A DNA stretch of 64,000 nucleotides from CAWCBH01 sp963793785 (GTDB lineage Bacteria; Actinomycetota; Thermoleophilia; Solirubrobacterales; 70-9): assembly GCA_963793785.1 (NCBI GenBank), contig CAWCBH010000004.1, forward strand, positions 62,001 to 126,000. The letters are read 5' to 3'. A program made the position numbers and the translations under genes. Each line of letters begins with the position of its first letter. Position 1 is the stretch's first letter. The notes under the pieces are model-generated. The model ran no database searches. It saw nothing but the letters and a program-made list of their open reading frames with translations, and had not been told where the DNA came from. Of this stretch, positions 50,713 through 60,302 are shown in pieces.

Positions 50713-50757
50713 CTAGCGGCCCTGCACCTCCGGTGTCCCGAAAAGCATGTGACTCAA
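50713..50757 (-). CDS. Mini-ORF (14 codons, or 11 from the internal ATG) behind an unusually long ribosome site
   Basis: TTG 50757 (or in-frame ATG 50748) opens a tiny frame encoding LSHMLFGTPEVQGR, ended by TAG. It lies immediately after a 16-nt near-perfect complement of the 16S 3' end (50762-50777) and about 50 bp downstream of gyrA on the same strand, before the terminator at 50577-50600. A regulatory leader or small peptide is possible. Too short to trust on coding signal alone; the ribosome site is the evidence. Confidence 0.4.
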   Translation of the reverse strand: MSHMLFGTPEVQGR

Positions 50758-50761
50758 GTTA

Positions 50762-50777
50762 GGACCACCTCCTTTCT
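50762..50777 (-). promoter_or_regulatory. Extended Shine-Dalgarno sequence
   Basis: AGAAAGGAGGTGGTCC on the minus strand can pair along all 16 positions with the conserved 3' end of bacterial 16S rRNA, allowing one G-U pair. No other gene in the window has more than 7-8 such positions. Confidence 0.6.
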
Positions 50778-50813
50778 CCGGTGATCCGATTCAAGCAGAT
50801 CGCGAGGTCGGCC

Positions 50814-53337
50814 TCAGGTCGGGCCTGCGCCGTTGTCGCTCTCGGTCAGCGGCTCCGTTTCGATGACCTCCGCCTCGCCGTTGCCTGTGGTCTCGGACTC
50901 CACCACCAGCGCCACGGCGCTGATCCGGTCGTCCTCCTTGATGTTCATCACCTTGACGCCCTGGGTCGGGCGTCCCATCCGCGAGATGCCGTTGACCGAG
51001 GTCCGCTGGACCATGCCGTTCTGCGAGATGAAGAGCAGGTCCTGGTGCTCGCGGACGATCAGGGCCCCGGCCAGCCCACCCTTCTTCTCGGTCAGCTTGG
51101 CGGTCAGCACGCCCTTGGTGCCCCGGCCCTTGACCGGATACTCGGCAACCGCTGTGCGCTTCCCGTAGCCATTCTCGGTGACCACGAACAGCTCCGTGTC
51201 GTCGCGGGCGATGTCCATCGCCAGCACCCGGTTGCCCTTGTCGGAGACATTCATCCCCTTGATGCCGCTGGTGCTGCGGCCCATCGAGCGGACCCGCTTC
51301 TCCGAGAACCGGGAGGCGTGGCCGGAGTGGGAGACCATGAGGATGTCGTCATCGCCCGAGGTGAGCCGGACCTGGACCAGCTCGTCGCCATCTCGGATCT
51401 TGATCGCGATGATCCCGTCCGCCTTGATCGGCGTGTTGTAGTCGAGGAACTCGGTCTTCTTGATCTGTCCCCTGGCGCTGGCGAAGACTAGGAACTTGTT
51501 CTCCTTGAAGTCGCGGGTTGGGATCACGGCCGTCACCTTCTCACCGTCCCGCAACGGCAGCAGGTTGACCAGCGCCGAGCCCTTTGCCGTCCGCGAGCCC
51601 TCGGGAAGCTCGTAGACCTTCAAGCGGTACACCTTGCCCCGATTGGTGAAGAACAGCAGGTAGTCGTGGCTCGAGCAGATGTGGAGGTGGGCGATGTAGT
51701 CGTCCTCCTTCATGTTCATCCCCATCACCCCGACGCCGCCGCGGCGCTGCTGGCGGTAGGTCGCGAGAGGTAACCGCTTCACGTACCCGGAAGCGGTCAG
51801 CGAGACCACCATCTGCTGGTCGGCGATCATGTCCTCGATCCCGACGTCGCCCTCGAAATGGGCCAGCTCGGTCCGGCGCTCGTCCCCGTAGGAGTCGACC
51901 ACCTCGGTCAGCTCCTCCTTGACGATCCCCAGCACCTTGCCTCGTCGCCGAGGATCGCCCGCAGCTCCCCGATCCTCTCGATCAGGTCGGCATGCTCGGA
52001 CCTCACCTTGTCGGACTCGAGCGCGGTCAGACGCTGCAGCCTCATGTCGAGGATCGCCTGCGCCTGGGGCTGGGAGAGCTCGAACTGCTCGATCAGTCCA
52101 TCGCGGGCGGACTCGGGGTCCTTCGAGGCTCGGATCAGCTTGATAACCGCGTCGAGGTTGTCGAGCGCGACCAGAAGCCCCTCGAGGATATGGGCCCGCG
52201 CCTCGGCGCGGCGCAGCTCGTACTGGGTGCGGCGGGTGACGACCTCGCGCTGGTGGTCGACGTAGTGGTGGATCAGCTCCCGCAGGCCCAGCGTCTTCGG
52301 CACGTCGTCGACCAGCGCGACCATGTTCATCCCGAACGTGGTCTGCATCGTGGTCTTCTTGTAGAGGTTGTTGAGAACGACCTTGGCCGGCTGACCGCCG
52401 CGCTTGAGCTCGATCACCAGCCGCATGCCGGAGCGGTCGGACTCGTCGCGAAGATCGGAGATCCCCTCCAGCTTCTTCTCGCGAACCAGGTCGGCGATCT
52501 TGGTGACCAGGCCGCTATCGCCGCCCTTCTTGACCATGAACGGCAGCTCGGTGACGATGATCGCGTCCTTGCCGCCCTTCAGCGGCTCGACGTGGGCGCG
52601 GGCGCGGACCTTGACGGTGCCGCGGCCGGAGGCATAGGCCTCGCGAATTCCTTCCCGGCTCATGATCCCGCCGCCGGGGAAGTCGGGGCCCTTTACGTGC
52701 TCCATCAGCCCCGGGAGGTCGATTGCGGGGTCGTCGATGTAGGCGACCACCGCGCCCGCGACCTCGCGCAGGTTGTGGGGCGGGATGTTGGTCGCCATCC
52801 CGACCGCGATCCCGGACGACCCGTTGACGAGCAGGTTCGGGCAGCCGCGACGGGAAGGATCAGCGGCTCGCGCTGGGACTCGTCGTAGTTGGGGCCGAAG
52901 TCGACCGTGTCGGCGTCGATGTCGCGCAGTAGCTCGGTCGCGACACGGTCGAGGCGGGCCTCCGTGTAGCGCATCGCGGCGGCCGGGTCGTCGTCGATCG
53001 AGCCGAAGTTGCCCTGGCCGTCGACCAGCGGGTAGCGCAGCGAGAACTCCTGCGCCATCCGCACCAGGGTGTCGTAGATCGCCGAGTCGCCGTGGGGGTG
53101 GTACTTGCCCATCACCTCGCCGACGATGAAGGCGCACTTGCGGTACGGACGGGTCGGCTGCAGGCCGAGGTCGTGCATCGCGTAGAGGACCCGGCGGTGC
53201 ACCGGCTTGAGGCCGTCGCGCACATCCGGGAGGGCGCGGCCGACGATCACGCTCATCGCGTAATCGAGGTAGGAGGAGCGCATCTCCTTCTCGAGCTCGC
53301 GGTCCTCGATCCGCCCGGTCAGGGCCTCAAGCGCCAT
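50814..53337 (-). CDS. gyrA: DNA gyrase subunit A (two apparent frameshifts)
   Basis: Three frames together make one GyrA of about 840 residues. The N-terminal part (ATG 53337) has SVIVGRALPDVRDGLKPVHRR and AAMRYTEARL with the DNA-cleaving Tyr. The middle frame has NLLVNGSSGIAVGMATNIPPHNL through the breakage-reunion and coiled-coil regions. The last has the beta-pinwheel with the GyrA box QQRRGG. Frames break near 52850 (after EPLILP) and near 51938 (ILGDEA / KVLGIV, where one missing G restores the frame). Loss of GyrA is lethal, so sequence error is most likely. It introduces negative supercoils with GyrB. Confidence 0.92.
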
Positions 53338-53346
53338 CAGCCGCTC

Positions 53347-55783
53347 CTAGACATCGAGGTTTCGGACCTCTTTCGCGTTGGCCTCGATGAAGTCGCGCCG
53401 AGGCTCGACCTTGTCCCCCATCAGCATCGAGAAGATCTGGTCGGCCGCAGTTGCGTCCTCGAGGGTCACCCGCTGCAGGGTTCGCGAGCGCTGGGTCCAT
53501 CGTCGTCTCCCGCAGCTGGTCGGCGTTCATCTCGCCGAGGCCCTTGAACCGGGTCAGCTGAACCCCGTGCTTGGCGAGGTCCATGACCGCCCGGTGAAGG
53601 CCGACGAAGGAGAGCGCCTCGGCGGTGCGCCCGTTCAGCGACACCACGAACGGCGGCCGGCCGAGCTGCTTGAGCAGAGTCGCGTGTACCTCGGCGAAGC
53701 GGCGGTAGTCGTTGTGCTGGAAGAGCTCGGCCGGGAGCTTGTGCGTTCGGGCGAGACCGCTCTTGCGGTGGATCGCCTTCACCTCCAGCAACTCGTCGCT
53801 CTGCTCGATCAGCTCGGTGTCGAATGGCTCCTCCTCGGGGCTCTTCTTGGCGAGCAGCTCGCGAGCGCCGGCGATCGTCGCAACCTCCTCGTCGAGGATC
53901 TGCGACTCCTCGAGGAAGCGGATCAGCTCGCCGCCGAACTCGGCCTGCAGCGACGAGGCCCACCCCTCGTACTCCTTCGACCGGCGCAGGTAGGACTGCC
54001 AGCGGTTCTTGGTCAGCTTCGTGGCCCGCCCGTTGGCGTCGCTCAGCTCCATCTCCTCGAGCTTGTCGCGCAGCAGGATCTCCTCCAGCTCCGACTCCCG
54101 CTCGACGTAGGTCTCCTGGTTGCCCACCTTGACCTTGTAGAGCGGCGGCTTGGCGATGTAGACGTAGCCGGCGTCGATCAGGGGCTGCATCTGCCGGTAG
54201 AGGAAGGTCAGCACGAGGGTGCGGATGTGAGCCCCGTCGACGTCGGCGTCAGTCGCCATGACGATCTTGTGGTAGCGGGCATCGTCGAGGTTGAACTCTT
54301 CGTGGACGCCGGTGCCGATCGCGGTGATCAGCGCCTGGATCTCGGTGTTCTGAAGAACCTTGTCGATGCGGCTCTTCTCGACGTTGATGATCTTGCCGCG
54401 CAGCGGCAACACCGCCTGGGTGGAGCGGTCACGCGCCTGCTTGGCCGAGCCGCCGGCCGAGTCGCCTTCGACCACGAAGATCTCCGCGTCGCGCGGATCC
54501 TTGACCGTGCAGTCGGCGAGCTTGCCAGGCAGGGTCGAGTTCTCGAGCACCGACTTGCGGCGGGTCAGGTCGCGGGCCTTCTTGGCGGCCTCGCGGGCCC
54601 GCGACGCCTCGACCGCCTTGATGAGGATCCGCTTCGCCTCGCCAGGGTTCTCCTCCAGGAACTCGCCGAGCTTGCGGTTGACGGCCTCCTTGACGAGCCC
54701 CTCGATCGGCGGGTTGCCGAGCTTGGTCTTGGTCTGGCCCTCGAACTGGGGGTCGTGGAGCTTGACCGAGATCACCGCCGTGAGGCCCTCGCGCACGTCC
54801 TCGCCGGCGAGGTTGTCGTCCTTCTCCTTCAGCAGGCCCTTGCTGCGGGCGTAGGCGTTCAGGGTCCTGGTCAGCGCCGCCCGGAAGCCGGACAGATGGG
54901 TGCCGCCCTCGTGGGTGTTGATGTTGTTGGCGAAAGAGAAGATCGACTCCTGGTAGGAGCTGTTCCACTGCATCGCCACCTCGACCTGGCCGTCGTCCGC
55001 CTCGCTGTCGAAGTAGATGACCTTGCGATGGATCTCGTCCTTGTTCTCGTTCAGGTAGCGGACGAAGTCCTCGATCCCGCCCTCGTATTGGAAGCTGACC
55101 CGGTTTGTCTGTCCGCGCTCGTCGACCAGCTCGATCTTCAGGCCCCGGGTCAGGAAAGCCGTTTCGCGGATCCGCTCCGCGAGGGTCGTGAAGTCGAAGT
55201 CGATCTCCTCGAAGATCTCCAGGTCGGGGAGGAAGGTGATCTTGGTGCCGGTCTCGTTCGTCTTCGGGCCGCGTTTGAACTCCGTTGTCGGCTTGCCGCG
55301 CTCGTAATCCTGGTTCCAGGTGTAGCCGTCGCGGCTGATCTCCAGGTACAGCCGTTCCGAGAGAGCGCTGACGACGGAGACGCCGACCCCGTGCAGACCG
55401 CCGGACACCTTGTAGCCGCCGCCGTCGCCAAACTTCCCGCCCGCGTGCAGGGTCGTCAGCACCACCTCGGCGGCGGGGCGCTTCTCCTTCTCGTGCTCGT
55501 CGACCGGGATTCCGCGCCCGTCGTCGGCGACCGTGCAGCTGTTGTCCGGATGCAGGACGACCTCGACCAGGTCGCAGTGGCCGGCGATCGCCTCGTCGAC
55601 CGAGTTGTCGACCACCTCGTAGACGAGATGATGAAGCCCGCGGGGGCCGGTCGAACCGATGTACATCCCGGGACGCTTGCGTACCGCCTCCAGCCCCTCG
55701 AGGACGGTGATGTCCTTGGCCCCGTAGGAGTCGCCGCTCTTACGGCGGCTCTTCGCAGCCGGCTTCGTCTTCTTTTCAGCCAA
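53347..55783 (-). CDS. gyrB: DNA gyrase subunit B (apparent frameshift near the 3' end)
   Basis: About 811 residues. The start is TTG 55783, six bases after GGAAGG (minus strand of 55790-55795). GHKL ATPase: NSVDEAIAGHC, DDGRGIPV, LHAGGKFGDGGGYKVSGGLHGVG. Toprim: VEGDSAGGSAKQARD and DADVDGAHI. A large insertion relative to short GyrBs lies after Toprim (about 560-700). Near 53484 the frame changes: MDPA continues in another frame as SRTLQRVTLEDA, then DQIFSMLMGDKVEPRRDFIE and LDV stop at 53347. One extra base explains it. It partners gyrA, 9 bp downstream. Confidence 0.93.
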
Positions 55784-55804
55784 TGATCGCCTTCCGGTCA
55801 GCCA

Positions 55805-55860
55805 TAAGAAACCCCGACCTGCTGATGCTGCACGCCCAAGGGCGCCACGCATGGTCGGGG
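55805..55860 (-). terminator. Hairpin with T-rich tail in the gyrB leader (possible attenuator)
   Basis: On the minus strand CCCCGACC (55853-55860) pairs with GGTCGGGG (55812-55819), with an inner GCGCCC/GGGCGT stem, followed by TTTCTTATG. It lies 22 bp before the gyrB TTG start and downstream of a TATCCT -10-like hexamer (55881-55886), so it may attenuate gyrB. Otherwise it ends the dnaA-dciA transcript. Confidence 0.5.
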
Positions 55861-55983
55861 CACCTGATCAAGTTGACATAAGGATACCAGTCAGGACCGC
55901 CGGAAAGCCGCGCAAAATGGCGGAAAATGCCTGCAAATAAGCTACGAAGGCAGCACACCATGCTGGCTGGCCAGCCAAGGGTC

Positions 55984-56286
55984 CTAGGCCCCTTCGCCGG
56001 TCTCGAATCGCAGTCCCTGCAGGGGGCGGTCGCCGAGCTGGCACCGCAGCCTGGTCAGCACCTGCTCCTGCATCAGGTCGAGCTCCTGCGCCCAGACGGC
56101 CTCGGCGCATCTGACGACGACGACGCCGTCGCGCTCGGCGACCGGGGCGCTGGCCGCTGCAACCAGCTCGCCGACCGCGCCGGCCCAGGCGTCCTGCACG
56201 GCGGCCAGCAGGGTCTGGGGCGCGGCGCGCCCACGGGCGGCTCGGACCGCCGCGCCGGCCGGTCTCGGGGCGCGCCGGCGACTCAT
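55984..56286 (-). CDS. dciA: DciA/DUF721 family helicase-loader-associated protein
   Basis: 100 residues from ATG 56286, overlapping the recF stop by four bases. The DUF721 pattern is visible: LLAAVQDAWAGAVGELVAAAS, GVVVVRCAEAVWAQELDLM and a QLGDRPLQGLRF ending (strand-helix fold). DciA recruits or loads the replicative helicase DnaB in bacteria lacking DnaC. Position between recF and gyrB matches actinobacterial origin regions. The N-terminal 20 residues are Arg-rich. Confidence 0.85.
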   Translation of the reverse strand: MSRRRAPRPAGAAVRAARGRAAPQTLLAAVQDAWAGAVGELVAAASAPVAERDGVVVVRCAEAVWAQELDLMQEQVLTRLRCQLGDRPLQGLRFETGEGA

Positions 56287-57374
56287 GCCGCAAGCGCGGC
56301 CGCGGCGGCTGCCGGAACCGGCATCACGATCAGGCCGGCCCGGGCGGGCTGGGGCAGCGAGGCCTCCTCGGTGGCCGTGATCAAAGCCTGACCGTCGCCG
56401 GAGAGGCGATCGGCAAGCAGCCCGCAGCGGTGCCGGTCGAGCTCGCTCATCACGTCGTCGAGCAACATCAGCGGCGCCGAGGAGCCCGATGCGACCAGCG
56501 CCTCGCGCTCCGCGAACAGCAGGGCCAGCAGGGCCAGCCGCTGTTGGCCCTGCGACCCGTAGTTGCGCAACTGCCGCCCGGCCGAGCAGATCCGCAACTC
56601 GTCCAGGTGCGGCCCCCAGGTCGTGCGCCCGGCGCGCAGGTCGGCCGCGAGGCGCTCGCCGAGCCCGGCGCGCAGGTCGGCCTCGCCGGCGGGCGCACGG
56701 GGGGCGTACTCCAGCGTCGCGGATTCGCCGAGGCCGAGATCTTCCGCAGCATCCGCGAACCGCGGTCCGAGCTCGGCGACCGCCTCCTCGCGAGCCTCGA
56801 TCAGAGGCGCGGCGGCGGCGGCCAGCGCTGCGTCCCAGGAGCCAAGGTCCTCGCGCTGCGCCTGCCCGGCGGCGACCCGGCCAAGGAGCGCGTTGCGTTG
56901 CGCCAGCGCCTGCCCGTAGCTTTGCCTGAGGCCGCCCCTCGAGCGCCACCGCGTGGCGACAAAGGCGTCGAGGTGGGCCCGCCGCTCGGAGGGCGGGCCC
57001 TTGACGAGCGCCAGCCGGTCGGGGGCGAAGACCAGCACCGGTGGACGCAGGCGAGTCGCGCTTCGGGCCTCGACCGGGGCACCGTCGAGGAGGTGGCGGC
57101 GGCCGTCCACGCGGCTGACCGAAGCCAGGAATCGCCGGCTTGCTCCTTCGTCGAGGATCGTCGCCGAAGCACGCCCCAGCCGCTCCCCGAAGGGAATCAG
57201 CTGACGGCGATCGCTGGTCCGAAAGGAGCGCCCGGTGAGCGCGAAGCAGAGCGCCTCGAGCAGATTCGTCTTCCCGGCCCCGTTGGCGCCGACCACACTC
57301 GTGATTCCCGGGCCCAGCTCGAGCTCCAGATCGAGGCTGCGAATCGGCCGCGCTTCGATGGCGGTGACGAGCAT
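56283..57374 (-). CDS. recF: DNA replication and repair protein RecF
   Basis: 363 residues. Walker A is GANGAGKTNLLEAL; the SMC-like signature is YGSQGQQRLALLALLFAE and Walker B MLLLDDVMSELD. It has the family's ALCFALTGRSFRTS near residue 45 and FAPDRLALVKGPPSERRAHLD. It loads RecA onto gapped DNA with RecO/RecR. Adjoins dnaN (four-base gap) as in most bacterial origins. The C terminus is extended by an Ala/Pro-rich tail. Confidence 0.95.
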   Translation of the reverse strand: MLVTAIEARPIRSLDLELELGPGITSVVGANGAGKTNLLEALCFALTGRSFRTSDRRQLIPFGERLGRASATILDEGASRRFLASVSRVDGRRHLLDGAPVEARSATRLRPPVLVFAPDRLALVKGPPSERRAHLDAFVATRWRSRGGLRQSYGQALAQRNALLGRVAAGQAQREDLGSWDAALAAAAAPLIEAREEAVAELGPRFADAAEDLGLGESATLEYAPRAPAGEADLRAGLGERLAADLRAGRTTWGPHLDELRICSAGRQLRNYGSQGQQRLALLALLFAEREALVASGSSAPLMLLDDVMSELDRHRCGLLADRLSGDGQALITATEEASLPQPARAGLIVMPVPAAAAAALAA

Positions 57375-57378
57375 CGCC

Positions 57379-58488
57379 TTAGACGTTGAGACGAATCGGC
57401 ATCACCAGATACCGGAAGTCGTCGTCAGCGACGGGCTGCAACAAGCCCGGTCGCAGGGGGGAGATCAGGCGCAGAAGCAGCTCCTCTCCCTCGACGCTCT
57501 CGATGCCATCCTTCAGGAAATCGGGGTTGAATCCGATCTCCAGCGGCTCGCCTTCGAAGGCCGCGGGCATCGTTTCGCGCGCATCGCCGACGTCAGGAGT
57601 TTCCGCCGCCACAGTCAGTTCGCCAGGTGCCAGCGAGAGTCGCAGCGGAGCGTTTCGCTGCGCCAACTGGCTGACGCGGCGCGTGACCTCGAGCAGCTCC
57701 GCACGGGGCAGGCGGATGTCGTGCTCATAGGACTCCGGCAGCAGCTGGCGGTAGTTGGGGAACTGGCCCTCGATCAGGCGCGTGTTGAGGATCACCGAAC
57801 CGGCGCCGAAGACGGCCTGATTCTGCAGCAGCGAGACCTCGACCTCCTCGGCGCCCTCGGCAGCCAGGATCCGGCCCAGCTCGCGCAGGGCCCGGGCCGG
57901 GACGTTGGCCTCGAGCTCGCCGCCGATGCCGCCCTCGATCTCGGTGCGCTTGACGGCCAGGCGATAGGAGTCGGTGGCCACCATCGTCATCTCACTGTCG
58001 GCGGCGTTGACCAGGACCCCGGTCAGGACCGGGCGCATGTCGTCGCGCGAGGCCGCCGGCGCAACCAGCTCCACGGTTGACGCGAACGCGGGAGCGGGAA
58101 TTCGCATCGGCTCCGCCTCGGCTTCTGGAAAGCGTGGAAAGTCGTCGGCGGGGAGGGTGCGGAGGTGAAAGCTCGAGCCGCCGCTGCGGATCTCGACGTC
58201 GCGTTCGGTCTCGCGCGGCTCGAGCTCGACCTTCTCCTCGCCCAGCGAGCGGGCTACCTCGGCGAAGAGCCGGCCGGGAAGCAGGATCGTCCCAGCATCC
58301 CCCTCGACGTCTGCGTCGAGGTCGGTCTGGACCCCCAGCTCGAGGTCGGTGGCACGCAGGGTCACCCGTTCGTCCTCGACGCTGACCAGGATCCCGGACA
58401 GTGCCTGGGTCGCCGCCCGGGTCGAGACTGCCCGCTGGACGATCGAGAGCTTGGCGACGAGTTCAGACTGCTTGGTCGAGAGCTTCAA
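57379..58488 (-). CDS. dnaN: DNA polymerase III sliding clamp (beta subunit)
   Basis: 369 residues from ATG 58488 (MKLSTKQSELVAKLSIVQRA), the usual clamp length with three repeated domains. Hallmarks: ILVSVEDERVTLRATDLELG, LPGRLFAEVARSL, TDSYRLAVKRTE at the domain 2 hydrophobic pocket, and the C-terminal DDFRYLVMPIRLNV (MPMR-type end). It encircles DNA as the processivity clamp. 137 bp separate it from dnaA. Confidence 0.96.
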   Translation of the reverse strand: MKLSTKQSELVAKLSIVQRAVSTRAATQALSGILVSVEDERVTLRATDLELGVQTDLDADVEGDAGTILLPGRLFAEVARSLGEEKVELEPRETERDVEIRSGGSSFHLRTLPADDFPRFPEAEAEPMRIPAPAFASTVELVAPAASRDDMRPVLTGVLVNAADSEMTMVATDSYRLAVKRTEIEGGIGGELEANVPARALRELGRILAAEGAEEVEVSLLQNQAVFGAGSVILNTRLIEGQFPNYRQLLPESYEHDIRLPRAELLEVTRRVSQLAQRNAPLRLSLAPGELTVAAETPDVGDARETMPAAFEGEPLEIGFNPDFLKDGIESVEGEELLLRLISPLRPGLLQPVADDDFRYLVMPIRLNV

Positions 58489-58625
58489 GGAATCAGTTGC
58501 CTTACTTGAGTTGGATTAACGGATGTGGGTTGGGGGCCGATCGGGGCGATTGCGCACTGGGAAGCGGTATCCGGCCTGTGGAGAAGCTGTGGGTCGGAGG
58601 CTGATTCTTGCAACGCGAGCGGCTG
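58489..58625. other. oriC: dnaA-dnaN intergenic region with DnaA-box-like sites; probable part of oriC
   Basis: Three TGTGG-type nonamers on the plus strand resemble the complement of the DnaA box TTATCCACA: TGTGGGTTG (58524-58532), TGTGGAGAA (58577-58585, one mismatch) and TGTGGGTCG (58588-58596). A relatively AT-rich stretch, CTTACTTGAGTTGGATTAAC, precedes them. Gene strand also switches nearby, at 60.0-60.17 kb, so the functional origin may extend into the dnaA-rpmH gap (59994-60165), where I see no good box. Confidence 0.5.
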
Positions 58626-59993
58626 TCAGCGGTCCGAGTCGAGCGCGTTGTGGATCGCTGTGCGCAACTCCTCGATGCGCTGGAAGAGCTGGGCGTCCGA
58701 GGAAACCTTGCCCTCGACGCGGCGCACGGCCGCCAGCACGGTGGAGTGATCGCGGCCTCCGTAGAGGCGGCCGATCTGCGGTAGGGAGAGGTCGGTCATC
58801 TCGCGGGTCAGGTAGATCGCCACCTGGCGGGCCCGCAGCGGAGTGGCGGACCGGCCGGCGCCGACCAGCTCCTCGCGAGAGATCCCGAACTCACGCGCGA
58901 CCTGTCGCTGGATCTCCTCCGGCCGCGAGCGCGCCGGCCGCTGGCGCTGCGGGATCACTTCGGCGATCAGCTCGGCGCTGAGCGGTTTTGCCATCAGCGA
59001 GGCATGGGCCAGGGCCCTGGTCAGGGCGCCGTGAAGCTGGCGCACATTGGCGTCGATTCGAGCCGCCAGCTCGCCGAGGGCATCGCGATCGGCGATCTCG
59101 ATGCCCGATTCGGAGACCAATCGCCGCAGGACCGCGAGCCTGGTGGCGATGTTCGGCGGCTCGACGGCGAGCGTCAGCCCCCACTCGAATCGGTCCCGAA
59201 GCCGCGAGGCCATCGTCGACAGCTCGCTGGGAATGCGATCGGCGGAGAGGACGATCTGGCTTCCCGACTCATAAAGCGCGTTGAAGGTGTGAAAGAACTC
59301 CTCCTCGGTGTGGTGCTTGCCCTCGAGGAACTGCACGTCGTCGATCAGCAGCACGTCGATGTCTCGGTAGCGGCGCTTGAATCGCTCTGTGCCGGCTGCT
59401 TGCAGCGCGGCGACGAACTCGTTCGTGAACGACTCGGCGGTCGTGTAGCGGACGCTCAGCTGGGGGGCGTTGGTGGCGAGATAGTTGGCGATCGCGACCA
59501 GCAGGTGGGTCTTCCCGAGCCCAGGCGGGCCGTGCAGGAAAAGCGGGTTGTAGGCCTCGGAGGGCGCCTCGGCGACGGCCAGCGAGGCGGCATGGGCGAG
59601 GCGGTTGCCCTCCCCGATCACGAAGCGCTCGAAGACGTAGTTCGGGTTCAGCGTCGCCGGCCGCGGCTCGTCGGCCTCCGCAGCCCCGGCAGCACTCTCT
59701 ACGGGAGCGACGAACCGGACCTCCCGCAGCCCCGGCGCCACCTCCGCGACGCTGTCGGAGATCAGCTTTCCGTAGCGGCGCTCGACCCAGGTCCGGATTC
59801 CCTTCGGTGCGCTCAGGTAGAGGACGTCTCCCTGGGCCGAGGCGGGCCGCAGGGGCTCGATCCACATCCTGTAGGTCAGCTCCGGCAAGGACGCGGCGAG
59901 GTGTTCGCTGACCGCTGTCCAGATCGAAACGATGTCCCCCTCGGCCTCGGCGCTTGGCCGATTACCGCTGGTTCGATCGCTGACGTCCTGCAC
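58626..59993 (-). CDS. dnaA: Chromosomal replication initiator protein DnaA
   Basis: 455 residues from GTG 59993. Domain I (about 20-95) has IWTAVSEHLAASLPE; a short linker follows. The AAA+ domain III has Walker A GPPGLGKTH (155-163), Walker B DVLLIDDVQF (Asp218-219) and box VII-like SELSTMASRLRDRFEWGL. Domain IV ends with LPQIGRLYGGRDHSTVLAAV, the DNA-binding signature. It binds DnaA boxes and melts oriC. Domain II is very short, unlike in Streptomyces. Confidence 0.96.
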   Translation of the reverse strand: MQDVSDRTSGNRPSAEAEGDIVSIWTAVSEHLAASLPELTYRMWIEPLRPASAQGDVLYLSAPKGIRTWVERRYGKLISDSVAEVAPGLREVRFVAPVESAAGAAEADEPRPATLNPNYVFERFVIGEGNRLAHAASLAVAEAPSEAYNPLFLHGPPGLGKTHLLVAIANYLATNAPQLSVRYTTAESFTNEFVAALQAAGTERFKRRYRDIDVLLIDDVQFLEGKHHTEEEFFHTFNALYESGSQIVLSADRIPSELSTMASRLRDRFEWGLTLAVEPPNIATRLAVLRRLVSESGIEIADRDALGELAARIDANVRQLHGALTRALAHASLMAKPLSAELIAEVIPQRQRPARSRPEEIQRQVAREFGISREELVGAGRSATPLRARQVAIYLTREMTDLSLPQIGRLYGGRDHSTVLAAVRRVEGKVSSDAQLFQRIEELRTAIHNALDSDR

Positions 59994-60149
59994 GCAAGCC
60001 CTCTCGTCGTCGTCGCGCAGGCCTCCCCGGGGCCTCGACGCCGGGCGCGCCGTGCACGGCGATCGAAGATAGCGGCGGCCCTGGGAGGCGTTTCAGCCGC
60101 TTCCGCAAATGCCGTAGAAAAGTTCCGCTGGGTCGATTCGGCGGCGCCC

Positions 60150-60155
60150 TATACT
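60150..60155 (+). promoter_or_regulatory. -10 element of rpmH
   Basis: TATACT, the best -10 hexamer in the window, followed by ten bases (GGCGCCGCCG) and the ATG at 60166. It leaves at most a few leader bases, in line with a leaderless or near-leaderless mRNA. No clear -35 is seen. Confidence 0.6.
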
Positions 60156-60165
60156 GGCGCCGCCG

Positions 60166-60300
60166 ATGAAGCGCACCTACCAGCCGAAGAAGCGCAAGCG
60201 GGCCCGCACTCATGGCTTTCGCGCCCGCATGCAGACGCGCGGGGGCCGCGCGATCATCAAGCGGCGACGCCGCAAGGGCCGAAAGCGCCTGGCGCCGTAG
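60166..60300 (+). CDS. rpmH: 50S ribosomal protein L34
   Basis: 44 residues, standard for L34: MKRTYQPKKRKRARTHGFRA, then RMQTRGGRAIIKRRRRKGRK. It belongs to the large ribosomal subunit. The gene is divergent from dnaA and starts the rightward rpmH-rnpA-yidD-yidC series, with a three-base step from its stop to the rnpA ATG. Highly Arg/Lys-rich as expected. Confidence 0.97.
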   Translation: MKRTYQPKKRKRARTHGFRARMQTRGGRAIIKRRRRKGRKRLAP

Positions 60301-60302
60301 CG

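Noticed and set aside
55872..55877. Perfect TTGACA on the plus strand in the gyrB leader
   Set aside because: No -10 at the right distance on that strand and no plus-strand gene follows.
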